Shown here piece by piece: positions 46,225 to 56,684 of a DNA stretch of 64,000 bases. Source of the DNA: Thalassospiraceae bacterium LMO-SO8 (GTDB lineage: Bacteria > Pseudomonadota > Alphaproteobacteria > Rhodospirillales > Casp-alpha2); contig CP134226.1 in assembly GCA_031655335.1 (NCBI GenBank), forward strand, positions 1,240,001 to 1,304,000. Reading direction: 5' to 3'. The translations under genes were made by a program, and so were the position numbers. Numbering within the stretch: position 1 is the first letter of the stretch; every line of letters begins with the position of its first letter. The notes beneath the pieces were generated by a model. It was not told where the DNA came from and searched no databases. It was given only the letters and a program-made list of their open reading frames with translations.

Positions 46225-46940
46225 ACCCCGGCGTCGGCGAGCCAACCTGCGATCACGCCAAGGACCGCCTCCGGCGCCTCCATCGGCGTCATATGGCCGC
46301 AGTCCTCGATGATCTCGAACCGCGCGCCCGGAATGGCGTCCGCCATCTCTTTTGATTCGTTCATCGAACGCAGTTCATCCTGATGCGCCCAGATGACCAG
46401 GGCCGGGCAGGCGATGTTGGCGAGGTCCGGCCGCCCGTCGCGGCGCTGGATGGAAAGCTGCTTGATGAAGGCGTCGCCGCCCATCCGCAGTGCCATGTCC
46501 TTGACCTCCTGGATCAGGGCTTCGTCGTCGCGCCGGTCCGGGTGGAAGGCCTTCTTCACGGCGTCCGAGGACAGGCCCCTGAAGCCGCGTTCCCGGGTAT
46601 GGGCGATCAGGAAGGCGTTGCGTTTGGTGATTTCAGGGCGCGGCGGGTGGGCCGAGGAGTTCATCAGCACCACCCCCGCGACGCGGTCCGGCGCGAGACG
46701 CAGGATCTCCCGGGCGACGAAGCCGCCGAGCGAGAAGCCGATGAGGATGAAGCGCTCCGGGGCGCCCTCTAAAATCTCCCTGGCCGTCGCCTCAAGATCG
46801 TCGGTGCGGCTGAGGTCCGCGAAGGTGCAGGTGCCGAGAGCCGCCAGCCCGGGCTCCATGCGCGACCACAGGGCGCGGTCGGTCATGAAGCCGGGGCAAA
46901 GAATGAAATGGCGGGAAGGGGTCGATGGCTCGGTGGTCAT
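46221..46940 (-). CDS. Alpha/beta hydrolase
   Basis: This 239-residue alpha/beta hydrolase has nucleophile Ser70 in ILIGFSLGGFVA and the His of the triad in EDCGHMTPMEAP near the C-terminus. It is probably an esterase or related enzyme; the substrate cannot be told. The start overlaps the stop of the upstream dehalogenase-type gene (ATGA), so the two form an operon. Both point against the PTS genes. Confidence 0.86.
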   Translation of the reverse strand: MTTEPSTPSRHFILCPGFMTDRALWSRMEPGLAALGTCTFADLSRTDDLEATAREILEGAPERFILIGFSLGGFVAREILRLAPDRVAGVVLMNSSAHPPRPEITKRNAFLIAHTRERGFRGLSSDAVKKAFHPDRRDDEALIQEVKDMALRMGGDAFIKQLSIQRRDGRPDLANIACPALVIWAHQDELRSMNESKEMADAIPGARFEIIEDCGHMTPMEAPEAVLGVIAGWLADAGV

Positions 46941-47647
46941 CCACAGAGTGTATCGGCCATCTCCTTGAAGTTTTCAACGATCAGGTCGGGCTGTTCCGGC
47001 CAGGCGCCGAAGGGCCGCTTGCGCCGGTCGATGAAGGCCGTGCGCATGCCGAAGCTTTTCGCGCCCACCACGTCGAATTCGTGGTTGGCGACGAACAGGC
47101 AGGACGTGCGGTCGAAGCCGGTGATGTCGCAGGCCGTGGCGTAGGTCGCCCAATGGGGCTTGAAGTAGCCCGCTTCGGCGACCGAGATGACGTGGTCGAA
47201 CTTGAAGCCGATGTGCGGTCCGGCGTTGGCCAGCATGTCCGGGTCGCCGTTGGACAGGATCGCCAGTTTGTAGCCCGCCTTGCGCAACTTGCCCAAGGCC
47301 TTGATGACGTCGGGGAAGGGCTTCAGCTTTTCGATCTCGGAGACCAGCCATTCGACCTCGGCCTGACTGTACTCGATGCCGGCCCGGTCCATGACCACGG
47401 AGACGGCCCGGTGGCCGATCTGCCGATAGGGGGTATGGCCGCGATCGCACAAGGCATCGATCATGGAGTTTTCGAAGTGCGTGCGCCGCCACCAGGTGAC
47501 GAAGCTGTGGGGGTTGCCGTCCCAGCCCTTCTTTTTCAGGAACGGCGTGGCGATTTCCGTCAGGCCCTTCTGCATGTCGACGATGGTGCCGTACTGGTCG
47601 AACACCAGAATCTTGATTTCGCGCTTGAGAATGTCCGGGTCGGTCAT
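46937..47647 (-). CDS. HAD superfamily hydrolase, haloacid dehalogenase type II-like
   Basis: This 236-residue HAD enzyme resembles L-2-haloacid dehalogenases. The nucleophile Asp17 is in LVFDQYGTIVD, motif II is AILSNGDPDML, and Lys lies in GYFKPHWATY. Motif III appears as FVANHEFDVVGAKSFG, where type II enzymes usually have SSNxWD, so activity on haloacids is not certain. It is coupled by ATGA to the alpha/beta hydrolase. The upstream region is shared with ahcY. Confidence 0.84.
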   Translation of the reverse strand: MTDPDILKREIKILVFDQYGTIVDMQKGLTEIATPFLKKKGWDGNPHSFVTWWRRTHFENSMIDALCDRGHTPYRQIGHRAVSVVMDRAGIEYSQAEVEWLVSEIEKLKPFPDVIKALGKLRKAGYKLAILSNGDPDMLANAGPHIGFKFDHVISVAEAGYFKPHWATYATACDITGFDRTSCLFVANHEFDVVGAKSFGMRTAFIDRRKRPFGAWPEQPDLIVENFKEMADTLCG

Positions 47648-47947
47648 GTGGGAAGGTCCCTTTCAGGTGGCCAGTTGTTGAGCAGCGCGCAGTATGCCTT
47701 GGGCCAAGGCCCTGGAAAATCGCGAAATTCTAGGCCCAAGGTCGAGATTTTCTCCGCATTGTACTTGGTCCCGATCCCGGGCCGCCCCAGGCCCGCCCCT
47801 TGAAGATTGGCCCCGAGGCTGCTACATCCCGGTCACCACGCCGGACCGGGCGGGACCCCGCCCGGCGAAATTATTTCACAGTGCAGCACCTTCGGACATC
47901 AACGTCCGAGGTTTGCGCCGAACGGATTCAACGAACAGGAGTTCTAT
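47648..47947. promoter_or_regulatory. Structured intergenic region upstream of ahcY
   Basis: This 300-bp divergent region has three dyads: CCTTGGGCCAAGG palindrome at 47697-47709, whose CCTTGGGCC also pairs with GGCCCAAGG at 47733-47741; a very strong CCGGGCGG/CCGCCCGG hairpin at 47846-47865; and CGGAC/GTCCG at 47893-47908. The last two are probably in the ahcY leader. I do not see the conserved core of the SAH riboswitch. No T-run follows the strong hairpin. Confidence 0.5.
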
Positions 47948-49342
<1,395 letters not shown>

Positions 49343-49371
49343 TCCGGCCGTTCCGCCGGAAAAGGTTAAGA

Positions 49372-49400
49372 GGCGGCGCGCAAGCGCCGCCTTTTGCTTT
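49372..49400 (+). terminator. Rho-independent terminator of ahcY
   Basis: GGCGGCGC (49372-49379) pairs with GCGCCGCC (49384-49391) across a GCAA tetraloop, and TTTTGCTTT follows. It lies 29 bases after the ahcY stop. This is the clearest intrinsic terminator in the window. Confidence 0.93.
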
Positions 49401-49433
49401 GTTATCAGGCAGTTCAATGATTAACATCCCTGC

Positions 49434-51089
49434 GTGCTAAGCAATATCACCCCCATCAGCGCGTTCAGCGCCGGCCTGCTCCTCGGCGCCGGCCTGCTAT
49501 TGATCGTCGCCTGGATGTTCCGGCGCCGCGCGGGCGAGGCCGAACACGAACGCCGGCGGATCGAGGCCGTGGCCGTCAAAGCCCGGGAAATCCTGGCCGG
49601 ATCGCCCGACGGCCTGTTCCTGTGGGACCGCGGATCGGGCGGCGTCACCTGTTCGCGCAAGCTGGCGTCGCTGCTGTCGCTGGCCGACGGCACCAACGCC
49701 AAGTTCGAGGATGTCATCGCCCGCTTCGACGGCGATTCGGCAAAACGGCTGAAGGCGTCGGTCACTTTCCTGCACGAAGAGGGCCGGCGTTTCGAGATCG
49801 TGCTGACCACCGCCGATTCGGGCGGCCGGCGCATGATCCAGGCCGTGGGGGCGCGGGCCAGCGCCAAGGACGGCAAGGCGCTCGCCGACATGGTGTGGAT
49901 GCGCGACATTTCCGCCGCCGCCAAGCTGCTGATCGACCTGACCGGCGAGGGCGACCTGCCGGAAGCCCGCGACCTGCACCTGCGCGGCCTGCTCGACGCC
50001 CTGCCGTTCCCGATCTGGCTGCGCGACGGCGACCTGCGCGTCGTGTTCACCAATCAGGCGGCGCTCAACCAGCGCGTCGCCGGCCCCGACGACGGCCAGG
50101 CGGAAACGGCGCGCGACGAGGCCCGCGCGGTGACCCGCGTCCAGGACCTGGAAAATGCCGGCGAGACCAGGTCCTTCGACGTCACCGAATGCCCGCTCGC
50201 CACCGACGGGGGCGGCGACGGCGAGGCCGCGCCGGACAGCGCCGTCAGCGGCCTGATCGGATATGCCTTCCCCCATGGATCCGGCGAGAACCCGGCGCCG
50301 CCCCCGGCGGCCGAGCCGGCCGCCCTGCCGCCCTGGGCGCAGATGGCGGCGGCCGTGCTCAAGGGCCTCGGCACCGGGATCGCCATCTTCGACCGTTCGG
50401 CCAAGCTGGCGTTCTTCAACGAGGCCTACCGCGACATGTGGCGGCTTGACGGCGCCTGGCTGGACGAAGGCCGCGATTTTCCGGAAATCCTCGAACACCT
50501 GCGCGCCGAGCGCCGCCTGCCCGAGGTTCCCGACTTCCGCGCCTACAAGATGGAACAGTTGGCCCTGTTCGAAGAGGCCGGCGACCCCATGGGCGATCTC
50601 ATGCATCTGCCCGACGGGCGCACCCTGCGCGCCGTGGCATATCCCATGCCGTCGGGCGGGCTTGCCTTCGGCTACGACGACGTGACCGACCAGCTCGACC
50701 TGGAAAGCGCCAACAACGCGCGCGACGCCGTCTACCGCGCCAGCCTGGAAAACCTCAGCGAGGCCATCGCCGTGTTCGGATCGGACGGCCGGCTGAAGTT
50801 CTGGAACCCGGCCTTCGCCCGGCTATGGGATGTCGGCGGCGACGGGTTGACCGCCGGCACCCACGTCAGCGACTTCGTCGAGGCGACCCGCCCGCTGGCC
50901 GCGCCCGGCGGCGACTGGGACACCAAGAAGGCGCAGATCCTGTCGGCCATGACCCGGCGCGAGGTCACCCGCGACGCCATCGAATGCGCCGACGGCCGGC
51001 GGCTGGAATTCGTCAACACGCCCCTGCCCGACGGCGGGGTGCTGATCGCCTATGCGGAAACACGGGCGAACGGGACCCCCGACGCCTGA
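49434..51089 (+). CDS. PAS domain membrane protein without a kinase domain
   Basis: This 551-residue protein starts with GTG and has an N-terminal membrane helix (FSAGLLLGAGLLLIVAWMF). Three or more PAS-like segments follow: LAGSPDGLFLWDRGSGG, GLGTGIAIFDRSAKLAFFNEAY and NLSEAIAVFGSDGRLKFWNPAF. It ends shortly after the last PAS (LEFVNTPLPDGGVLIAYAETRANG). In related genomes the gene after ahcY encodes a PAS histidine kinase; here no HisKA or ATPase domain is found within or directly after it. It may be a truncated sensor. Confidence 0.8.
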   Translation: MLSNITPISAFSAGLLLGAGLLLIVAWMFRRRAGEAEHERRRIEAVAVKAREILAGSPDGLFLWDRGSGGVTCSRKLASLLSLADGTNAKFEDVIARFDGDSAKRLKASVTFLHEEGRRFEIVLTTADSGGRRMIQAVGARASAKDGKALADMVWMRDISAAAKLLIDLTGEGDLPEARDLHLRGLLDALPFPIWLRDGDLRVVFTNQAALNQRVAGPDDGQAETARDEARAVTRVQDLENAGETRSFDVTECPLATDGGGDGEAAPDSAVSGLIGYAFPHGSGENPAPPPAAEPAALPPWAQMAAAVLKGLGTGIAIFDRSAKLAFFNEAYRDMWRLDGAWLDEGRDFPEILEHLRAERRLPEVPDFRAYKMEQLALFEEAGDPMGDLMHLPDGRTLRAVAYPMPSGGLAFGYDDVTDQLDLESANNARDAVYRASLENLSEAIAVFGSDGRLKFWNPAFARLWDVGGDGLTAGTHVSDFVEATRPLAAPGGDWDTKKAQILSAMTRREVTRDAIECADGRRLEFVNTPLPDGGVLIAYAETRANGTPDA

Positions 51090-51116
51090 CCCGTGACCCC
51101 TGACTTTCGGCTGACT

Positions 51117-51144
51117 TTGACTCCGCCCGCCGACGCACTATATT
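51117..51144 (+). promoter_or_regulatory. Sigma-70-type promoter of hspQ
   Basis: TTGACT (51117-51122) and TATATT (51139-51144) are separated by 16 bases, about 60 bases before the hspQ ATG. This is the best vegetative promoter in the window. It does not match the RpoH consensus well. Confidence 0.65.
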
Positions 51145-51202
51145 GAGGATGCGCCTGCGAACGGCCGTCCTCGGAAGAAGGCAATAAAAGGACCACAAGG
51201 TC

Positions 51203-51532
51203 ATGAGTAGATCATTCGCGAAATTCCCGCTCGGCGAGTTCGTCCGCCACCGCGTCTATGGATTCCGCGGCGTGGTGTTCGACATCGACCCCGAATTCAA
51301 CAACTCGGAGGAATGGTACGACAGCATTCCCGCCGAGGTGCGCCCGCGCAAGGACCAGCCGTTCTATCACCTGCTTGCGGAAAACCACGACAAGTCGCCC
51401 TATGTGGCCTACGTGTCGGAGCAGAACCTGGAGCTTGAGGATTCGGACGAGCTGATCGACCACCCGGACCTGCCGGACTATTTCACGGTCGACGACGACG
51501 GACGTCTGATCTACCGCCACCCCATGAACTGA
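51203..51532 (+). CDS. hspQ: Heat shock protein HspQ
   Basis: This 109-residue HspQ/YccV-family protein binds hemimethylated DNA and influences DnaA and Lon turnover in enteric bacteria. The diagnostic parts are FPLGEFVRHRVYGFRGVVFDID, NNSEEWYDSIP, KDQPFYHLLAEN and PYVAYVSEQNL. The length is standard. It has its own good promoter. It is not known to belong to the ahcY cluster and may be part of the material that separates it from tsaE. Confidence 0.94.
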   Translation: MSRSFAKFPLGEFVRHRVYGFRGVVFDIDPEFNNSEEWYDSIPAEVRPRKDQPFYHLLAENHDKSPYVAYVSEQNLELEDSDELIDHPDLPDYFTVDDDGRLIYRHPMN

Positions 51533-51691
51533 GGCCGCCCCCGGGCAGAAGCCGATCTAAGCTCCTGCATTGGTATATGGCCTTAGTCTAAATTGTGGGC
51601 CCGCAGCCCGGGGTCTAAAATCCCGTATGGATTGAATGTCGCTGCGCCGGGGGCGCGCTAGGCCTCCTTGTCAACACAATGAGGCGTGTAA

Positions 51692-54283
51692 ATGCTTTTT
51701 TTGGAACTGCTGCAAAACGCCGCGCTTCTGCTGGCGTTATGCTTTGCTCAGCGGTTCATCAGCGCCTACGGAAACAGGCATCCATTTCAGGCCCGGATCG
51801 CTTCCGGCGTTCTGTTCGGCGGGGCGGCGGTTCTCGCCATGGCGATGGCGGTGCGGTTCGCGCCCGGCATCATCTTCGATTCACGGACGGTCGTGCTGTC
51901 CATGGGCGCCCTGTTCGGCGGCCCGGTGGTCGCCGCCGTTTCCGGTGCGATGGCCGCCGCCTACCGCGTGCACCTGGGTGGGGCCGGCATGCTTGTCGGT
52001 CTCGGCGTCATCGCCGTCTCGCTTGCGCTTGGCCTCGCCTGCCGGCGCTTCAGCGCGTCCGAACCGGACCGGATCGGGATGCCTCAGTTGTTCTTCCTCG
52101 GTTTGGCTGTCCACCTGACTTCGGTCGGGTTGTTCCATCTGCTGCCCATGGCTGCCATCCATGACAGGCTGACGCCGATCTTTCTGCCCTATGTGGTGGT
52201 ATTGACCCTGGCGTCCGTCGCCATGGGGCTGCTGTTGCGGGAGATAGAGAGTGCGCGGGGATTCGACGCAATCCTCGGGGATAGCCGGGAACGCTACCGC
52301 ACCCTGTTCAACTCCGCGACGGTCGCCATCTTCGAAGTGAATTTGGCAACGGTCTTCTGCCAAGTGCGGCAACTGCGCGAGGCCGGGGTGAGTGACCTGC
52401 GGGCCTTTCTGGCGGACAACCCCGATCTGGTCAGCGACCTGATCAACGGCATCCGGGTGGTCCGCGTCAACCCCGCGGCGCTGCGCCTGTTCGGCGTCTC
52501 ATCCGAACGCGCGTTCCGGCGCGAGATCGATCAGTTTTTCGGCCCCGAAACCCGCAAGGCGTTCATCGACAGCCTGTGCGCCATGTGGAACGGTGCCGAA
52601 ACCTTCACCGTCAAGACCGCCTATCTGGCCCGGGACGGACGGCCGATCGCCTGCATCCACGCCATGCCCGTTCCGCACACGGAAGCCGCGGCGCGCCGGG
52701 TTCCCGTCACCATCGTCGACATCTCGGCGCAGCAGGAATCGGAACGCCAGCTTGCCGAGGAACGCCGCCGCCTGGGGGAAATCCTGTGGGGCACCAACGT
52801 CGGCACCTGGGAATGGAACGTGCAGACGGGCGAACTGACGATCAACGAACGCTGGGCCGGAATCGCCGGCTATACCCTGAACGAACTGGCGCCCGTATCG
52901 ATTCAGACCTGGATCGACCTTGCCCACCCGGACGACCTTGCGGAGTCGAACCGACTGCTGCAACAGGCGTTCGAGGGGGCCATCGACTACTATGACTGCG
53001 AGGTTCGCCTGCGTCACAAGGCCGGGCATTGGGTCTGGATCCAGGACCGCGGCAAGGTCGTGGAATGGGCCGCCGACGGCAAGCCCTTGCGTATGTCCGG
53101 AACGCATACGGACGTGACGGAACGCAAGGGCGCCGAAGAGCATGCGCAGCGCCTGTCCATCGTGCGCGACGCGCTGCTGCGCTGCCACGCGGCGATCCTG
53201 CGCGAACAGGATGAAACCCGTCTGTTCCAGAAAGTCGCCGATGTCCTGGTCGAAGTCCGTGGATACACCCTGGTGTGGTTGGGTCTGCCGCTGCCGGACG
53301 ACGGGAAGCGGGTCGCGCTGGCCGCCCGGGCGGGCGATGCCGCCGGTTATGTCGATCTTCTCGATATCCGCTGGGAGGGCGGCGAGGACCTCGCCTTTCG
53401 GCCGACCGCCACCGCCGTGCGCACGGGCAAGGTGCAGGTCGCGCACGACCTCAGGAAAATCATGGCCGGCAAACCCTGGGCGGAAGAGGCCCAGCGGCGC
53501 GGGTTCAAGTCGTACCTGGTCGCGCCCATTCACTGCGGCGAAGAGACGGCGGCGATCCTCTATGTCTACAGTTCCATCGAAAGGGCATTCGACGACGTGG
53601 AGATCGACCTGATTACCGAGTTCTCCAACAACATCGGCCTCGCCCTGCGGTCGATCCGCCTAAGCCGGGAAACGACGTCCCTGCATTCCGCCCTGGAAGA
53701 CGCGGCCTTCGGCGCCGTGCGGGCGATCGCCGCCACCATCGAAAAACGCGACCCCTATACCAGCGGCCACCAGGAAAACGTCGCCACCATATCCGTCGCC
53801 ATTGCGCGCAAGCTGGGCTGGCCCCGCAGCCGGATCGATGGCTTGCGTCTGGGCGCCACGATCCACGACATCGGCAAGATTTATATCCCGTCGGAAATCC
53901 TCAACCGGCCCGGCCGCCTGACGGACAGCGAGTTCGGCATGGTCAAATCCCACCCCCAGGTCGGCTACGATATACTGGAGAACACATCCTTTCCCTGGCC
54001 CATCAAGGAAATGGTCGTGCAGCACCACGAACGGATCGACGGCACCGGCTATCCCCAAGGCCTCAAAGGCGACGAGATCATCGAAGAGGCCAAGATCATC
54101 GCCGTCGCCGACGTGGTGGACGCCATCACCTCCCACCGCCCCTACCGGCCCGGCCTGGGGATCGACATGGCGCTGGCCGAGATCGAACGGGGCCGCGGCA
54201 CCGCCTACGATCCGGCGGTGGCCGATACATGCCTGCGGATGATCCGCGACGAGGGGTTCCGCTGGGGCGACTTCAGGAATTGA
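51692..54283 (+). CDS. LytS-type membrane sensor with PAS, GAF and HD-GYP domains
   Basis: This 863-residue probable cyclic-di-GMP phosphodiesterase has an N-terminal 5TM LytS/YhcK-like sensor (about 5-185, with ALFGGPVVAAVSGAMAAAYR). Two PAS domains follow at about 200-350 and 360-480 (the second with a PAC motif, HWVWIQDRGKVVE), then a GAF domain at about 490-655, and an HD-GYP domain. The catalytic HD is at 725-726 (HDIGKIYIP), and HHERIDGTGYP is at about 778-788, all intact. GAGG precedes the ATG. It likely lowers c-di-GMP in response to a signal. Confidence 0.88.
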   Translation: MLFLELLQNAALLLALCFAQRFISAYGNRHPFQARIASGVLFGGAAVLAMAMAVRFAPGIIFDSRTVVLSMGALFGGPVVAAVSGAMAAAYRVHLGGAGMLVGLGVIAVSLALGLACRRFSASEPDRIGMPQLFFLGLAVHLTSVGLFHLLPMAAIHDRLTPIFLPYVVVLTLASVAMGLLLREIESARGFDAILGDSRERYRTLFNSATVAIFEVNLATVFCQVRQLREAGVSDLRAFLADNPDLVSDLINGIRVVRVNPAALRLFGVSSERAFRREIDQFFGPETRKAFIDSLCAMWNGAETFTVKTAYLARDGRPIACIHAMPVPHTEAAARRVPVTIVDISAQQESERQLAEERRRLGEILWGTNVGTWEWNVQTGELTINERWAGIAGYTLNELAPVSIQTWIDLAHPDDLAESNRLLQQAFEGAIDYYDCEVRLRHKAGHWVWIQDRGKVVEWAADGKPLRMSGTHTDVTERKGAEEHAQRLSIVRDALLRCHAAILREQDETRLFQKVADVLVEVRGYTLVWLGLPLPDDGKRVALAARAGDAAGYVDLLDIRWEGGEDLAFRPTATAVRTGKVQVAHDLRKIMAGKPWAEEAQRRGFKSYLVAPIHCGEETAAILYVYSSIERAFDDVEIDLITEFSNNIGLALRSIRLSRETTSLHSALEDAAFGAVRAIAATIEKRDPYTSGHQENVATISVAIARKLGWPRSRIDGLRLGATIHDIGKIYIPSEILNRPGRLTDSEFGMVKSHPQVGYDILENTSFPWPIKEMVVQHHERIDGTGYPQGLKGDEIIEEAKIIAVADVVDAITSHRPYRPGLGIDMALAEIERGRGTAYDPAVADTCLRMIRDEGFRWGDFRN

Positions 54284-54299
54284 GCCCGCCCCCTCCGGC

Positions 54300-55067
54300 C
54301 TATTTCCCCGGCACTTGTAGGATGAAGTTCACGCGCCGGTTCCGCGCGCGGCCCTCGGCCGTGTCGTTGGCGGCGATGGGCTGCGTTTCGCCATGGCCGA
54401 CCACGGTCAGGCGCGCCGGGTCGATGTCCTTGCCGATCAGAAAGCGGACGACACTGCTGGCCCGCGCCGAGGACAACTCCCAATTGGACGGGAAACGGTC
54501 GCTGGCGATGGGCACGGTGTCCGTATGACCCTCGACCGAAAGAGCATAATCGCCCGTGGCGAACACGGGTGCCAGCGCGGCGAGCAGGGTCTCGCCATCG
54601 GCGACCAGATCGGCCACGCCCGAGGGGAACAGAACGCTTTCCCGGATCGAGATTTCGACGCCGCCCTCGCGCTGGCGGATGTCCACGTCTTCCGACATGC
54701 CGGCCCCGGCGACGCTGTCGCGCAACGACGAGATGAGCGCGTCGCGGCCGTCGCTCTCCGGTTCGGCCCGGAACGGCGGTGGAAACGGCGTCGCCTTCTG
54801 CGGGCGGGAGACCGTGGGCGCGCTGCGCGCAGCACCCTGGAGGGAATCGATCATCGACCGATAGGCCGGTTTGTCGAATTGGGACAAGGACAGCAGCACG
54901 ACGAACAAAGCGACCAGAAGGCTGATGATATCCACGTAGCTGAGCAACCAGGGGCCGACGGCGCCCTGGTCGCCGCCCGGCGGCGGAACATCGGCGGCGA
55001 CCCACCGCGACCGGCGCCCCTTGCCCGCGGGACCGGCCACCGGACGCTTGTGCGGACGGTACGTCAT
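54300..55067 (-). CDS. MotB-like flagellar motor/OmpA domain protein
   Basis: This 255-residue MotB-type stator protein has a single N-terminal helix, LLSYVDIISLLVALFVVLLSLSQFD, with the proton-accepting Asp after SYV. A periplasmic linker precedes the OmpA-like peptidoglycan-binding domain (SVEGHTDTVPIAS, ELSSARASSVVRFLI, RARNRRVNFIL). It is coupled by an ATGA to the motA gene. It could drive flagellar rotation or be a motor-like proton channel with another role, as no flagellar genes are nearby. Confidence 0.86.
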   Translation of the reverse strand: MTYRPHKRPVAGPAGKGRRSRWVAADVPPPGGDQGAVGPWLLSYVDIISLLVALFVVLLSLSQFDKPAYRSMIDSLQGAARSAPTVSRPQKATPFPPPFRAEPESDGRDALISSLRDSVAGAGMSEDVDIRQREGGVEISIRESVLFPSGVADLVADGETLLAALAPVFATGDYALSVEGHTDTVPIASDRFPSNWELSSARASSVVRFLIGKDIDPARLTVVGHGETQPIAANDTAEGRARNRRVNFILQVPGK

Positions 55068-55870
55068 CTCGCGAATCCGACGCCGTACTTGGTCTTGTCA
55101 TTGCCGGCAACCTCGTCACCGGGATTTTCCATGAACGAGCGCAGGGTTTCGCGGATGTAGCTGGGGGACCGTTCCTCCTTCACCAGGCGGATGCCTTCCA
55201 TCACCATGTTAAGCAGCGCGATCCGCTGCTCGGTCCGCCCCTCGAGCTTGACCGCGACCGGGACGAACACGAGATTGGCCAGAAGGATGCCGTAGAACGT
55301 CGTGACCAGCGCAAGCGCCAGGTTCGCGCCGATCACGTCAATGGATCCGGCCCCCAGGTTCTGTAGCATGTTGACCAGACCGAGAAGCGTGCCGACAAGG
55401 CCGAATGCCGGCGCATAGGCCCCCATGGAACGGAAGATCGCCGCCTCCGCCCGTTCCTTGATACGCAGGCGGTTGATCCGCCATTCCAAAAGGTCCTGAA
55501 TATCGGCAAGCGGCACGCCGTCCGCGACAAGCTGAATGCCCGTGCGCAGGAACGGACTTTTGACGCGCAGAAGTTGGTCTTCGATCTTGGGCGCCTGGCC
55601 GGTGGAGATCAGCTTGGCGACCTCGACCAGTTCCTCGACGTCTTCCTTTTCGTACATCCGCTCATTCTTGAGCACGACAAGAAAGACCTTCAGCACCCGC
55701 AGCACCTCGCGCATGGGATAACTGATGAGGGTCGCCGCGACCGTTCCGCCCAGAACCAGAATGAGACCCGGCAGGTTGACGAACACGCCCCAACTATCCG
55801 TGCTGAAGGCGACGGCGGCGATGACGATGCAAAAGCCGATGACGATCCCGGCAATGGTCGATGGATTCAC
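55064..55870 (-). CDS. MotA/PomA-like motor stator protein
   Basis: This 268-residue stator protein has four helices: TIAGIVIGFCIVIAAVAFS and LPGLILVLGGTVAATLISYP at the start, then MGAYAPAFGLVGTLLGLVNML and ALALVTTFYGILLANLVFVPVAVKL. The cytoplasmic loop is Arg- and Glu-rich, as needed for FliG contact. It is closer to PomA-type than enteric MotA by length. The start is GTG. It is followed by the motB-like gene. Confidence 0.88.
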   Translation of the reverse strand: MNPSTIAGIVIGFCIVIAAVAFSTDSWGVFVNLPGLILVLGGTVAATLISYPMREVLRVLKVFLVVLKNERMYEKEDVEELVEVAKLISTGQAPKIEDQLLRVKSPFLRTGIQLVADGVPLADIQDLLEWRINRLRIKERAEAAIFRSMGAYAPAFGLVGTLLGLVNMLQNLGAGSIDVIGANLALALVTTFYGILLANLVFVPVAVKLEGRTEQRIALLNMVMEGIRLVKEERSPSYIRETLRSFMENPGDEVAGNDKTKYGVGFAR

Positions 55871-55995
55871 CCGATATCCCCTTCCTCGTCCCCTTTAGCG
55901 AGGGGCGCCGCGCGACATGGCATAAGTCTAACATTAAGACATGTCTCGCACGACCCGGACGAAAGACATGGATGTCGACACACGGGAAGCGGCGG

Positions 55996-56652
55996 TTAGC
56001 GGCAGTTCTGGCTGGAAAAATAGGCGGCCATATCCTCGATCTGCGCGTCGTTCAGATAACTGCCCTGGCGGGTCATCATGCTGTGCACGCGCGACGGGCC
56101 TGGCCGGGTCAGGTCGATCCAACGGGTATCGCGGAACGATTTCAATTGGGCGCTCAGATAGGCCCGCCGCTGTCCGGCCAGGGTCGGGATGAACGCGTGA
56201 CGGCTGCGGCCCGCCTCACCGTGGCAGAGAAAACAGCGCTTCGCGAGCGGGGTCGGGGGCAAAGGGTCCGCCGGGCCGCCGTCCAGGTCGTGGGCGTTGA
56301 CGCAGGCCTGGCGGGAGAAATAGTCCGCGACCGCCTCGATATCCTCATGCACGACCTTGGGCGCTTCGGCGCTCATCACCGGGTGTTTGCGTTCCAGCCG
56401 CGTGAACCCACTGCAGGACGGACAGAAATCCCGCAGGAAGGCGGTGATCTGATGAATCAGATACCTGACGTCCTGGCCCAGGATCGACGGTACCTGGGGT
56501 TTCTCGTGAAGGTGCGCACGCCCGTGGCACGGCAGGCAGGTCACGGCCGCGGAAAGCGGCGGTTCATCCGACGCGGCGGGGCCGTTCAGAAATGCGGCCG
56601 CCAACAGGCCCCCGGCGGTCAGGCCGCTTTTCAACAATCTCCCCAAGCGCAA
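55996..56652 (-). CDS. Diheme c-type cytochrome (c4-like)
   Basis: This 218-residue periplasmic cytochrome has an N-terminal signal sequence (SGLTAGGLLAAAFLNGPAA). Two heme motifs are visible: Cys39-x2-Cys42-His43 (CLPCH) and CFLCH in the C-terminal half. A third pair, FCPSCSGF, has no His and is probably a relic or a disulfide. AHSMMTRQGSYLNDAQIEDMAAYFSSQ-like sequence at the end is typical of c4 domains. It may deliver electrons to an oxidase. The partner is unknown. Confidence 0.83.
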   Translation of the reverse strand: MRLGRLLKSGLTAGGLLAAAFLNGPAASDEPPLSAAVTCLPCHGRAHLHEKPQVPSILGQDVRYLIHQITAFLRDFCPSCSGFTRLERKHPVMSAEAPKVVHEDIEAVADYFSRQACVNAHDLDGGPADPLPPTPLAKRCFLCHGEAGRSRHAFIPTLAGQRRAYLSAQLKSFRDTRWIDLTRPGPSRVHSMMTRQGSYLNDAQIEDMAAYFSSQNCR

Positions 56653-56684
56653 CCGTCTTTTCCCCTGAGTTCCGCCGATATGGC

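Noticed and set aside
47870-47947. SAH riboswitch before ahcY
   Set aside because: The conserved core sequences of the class are not visible in the leader.
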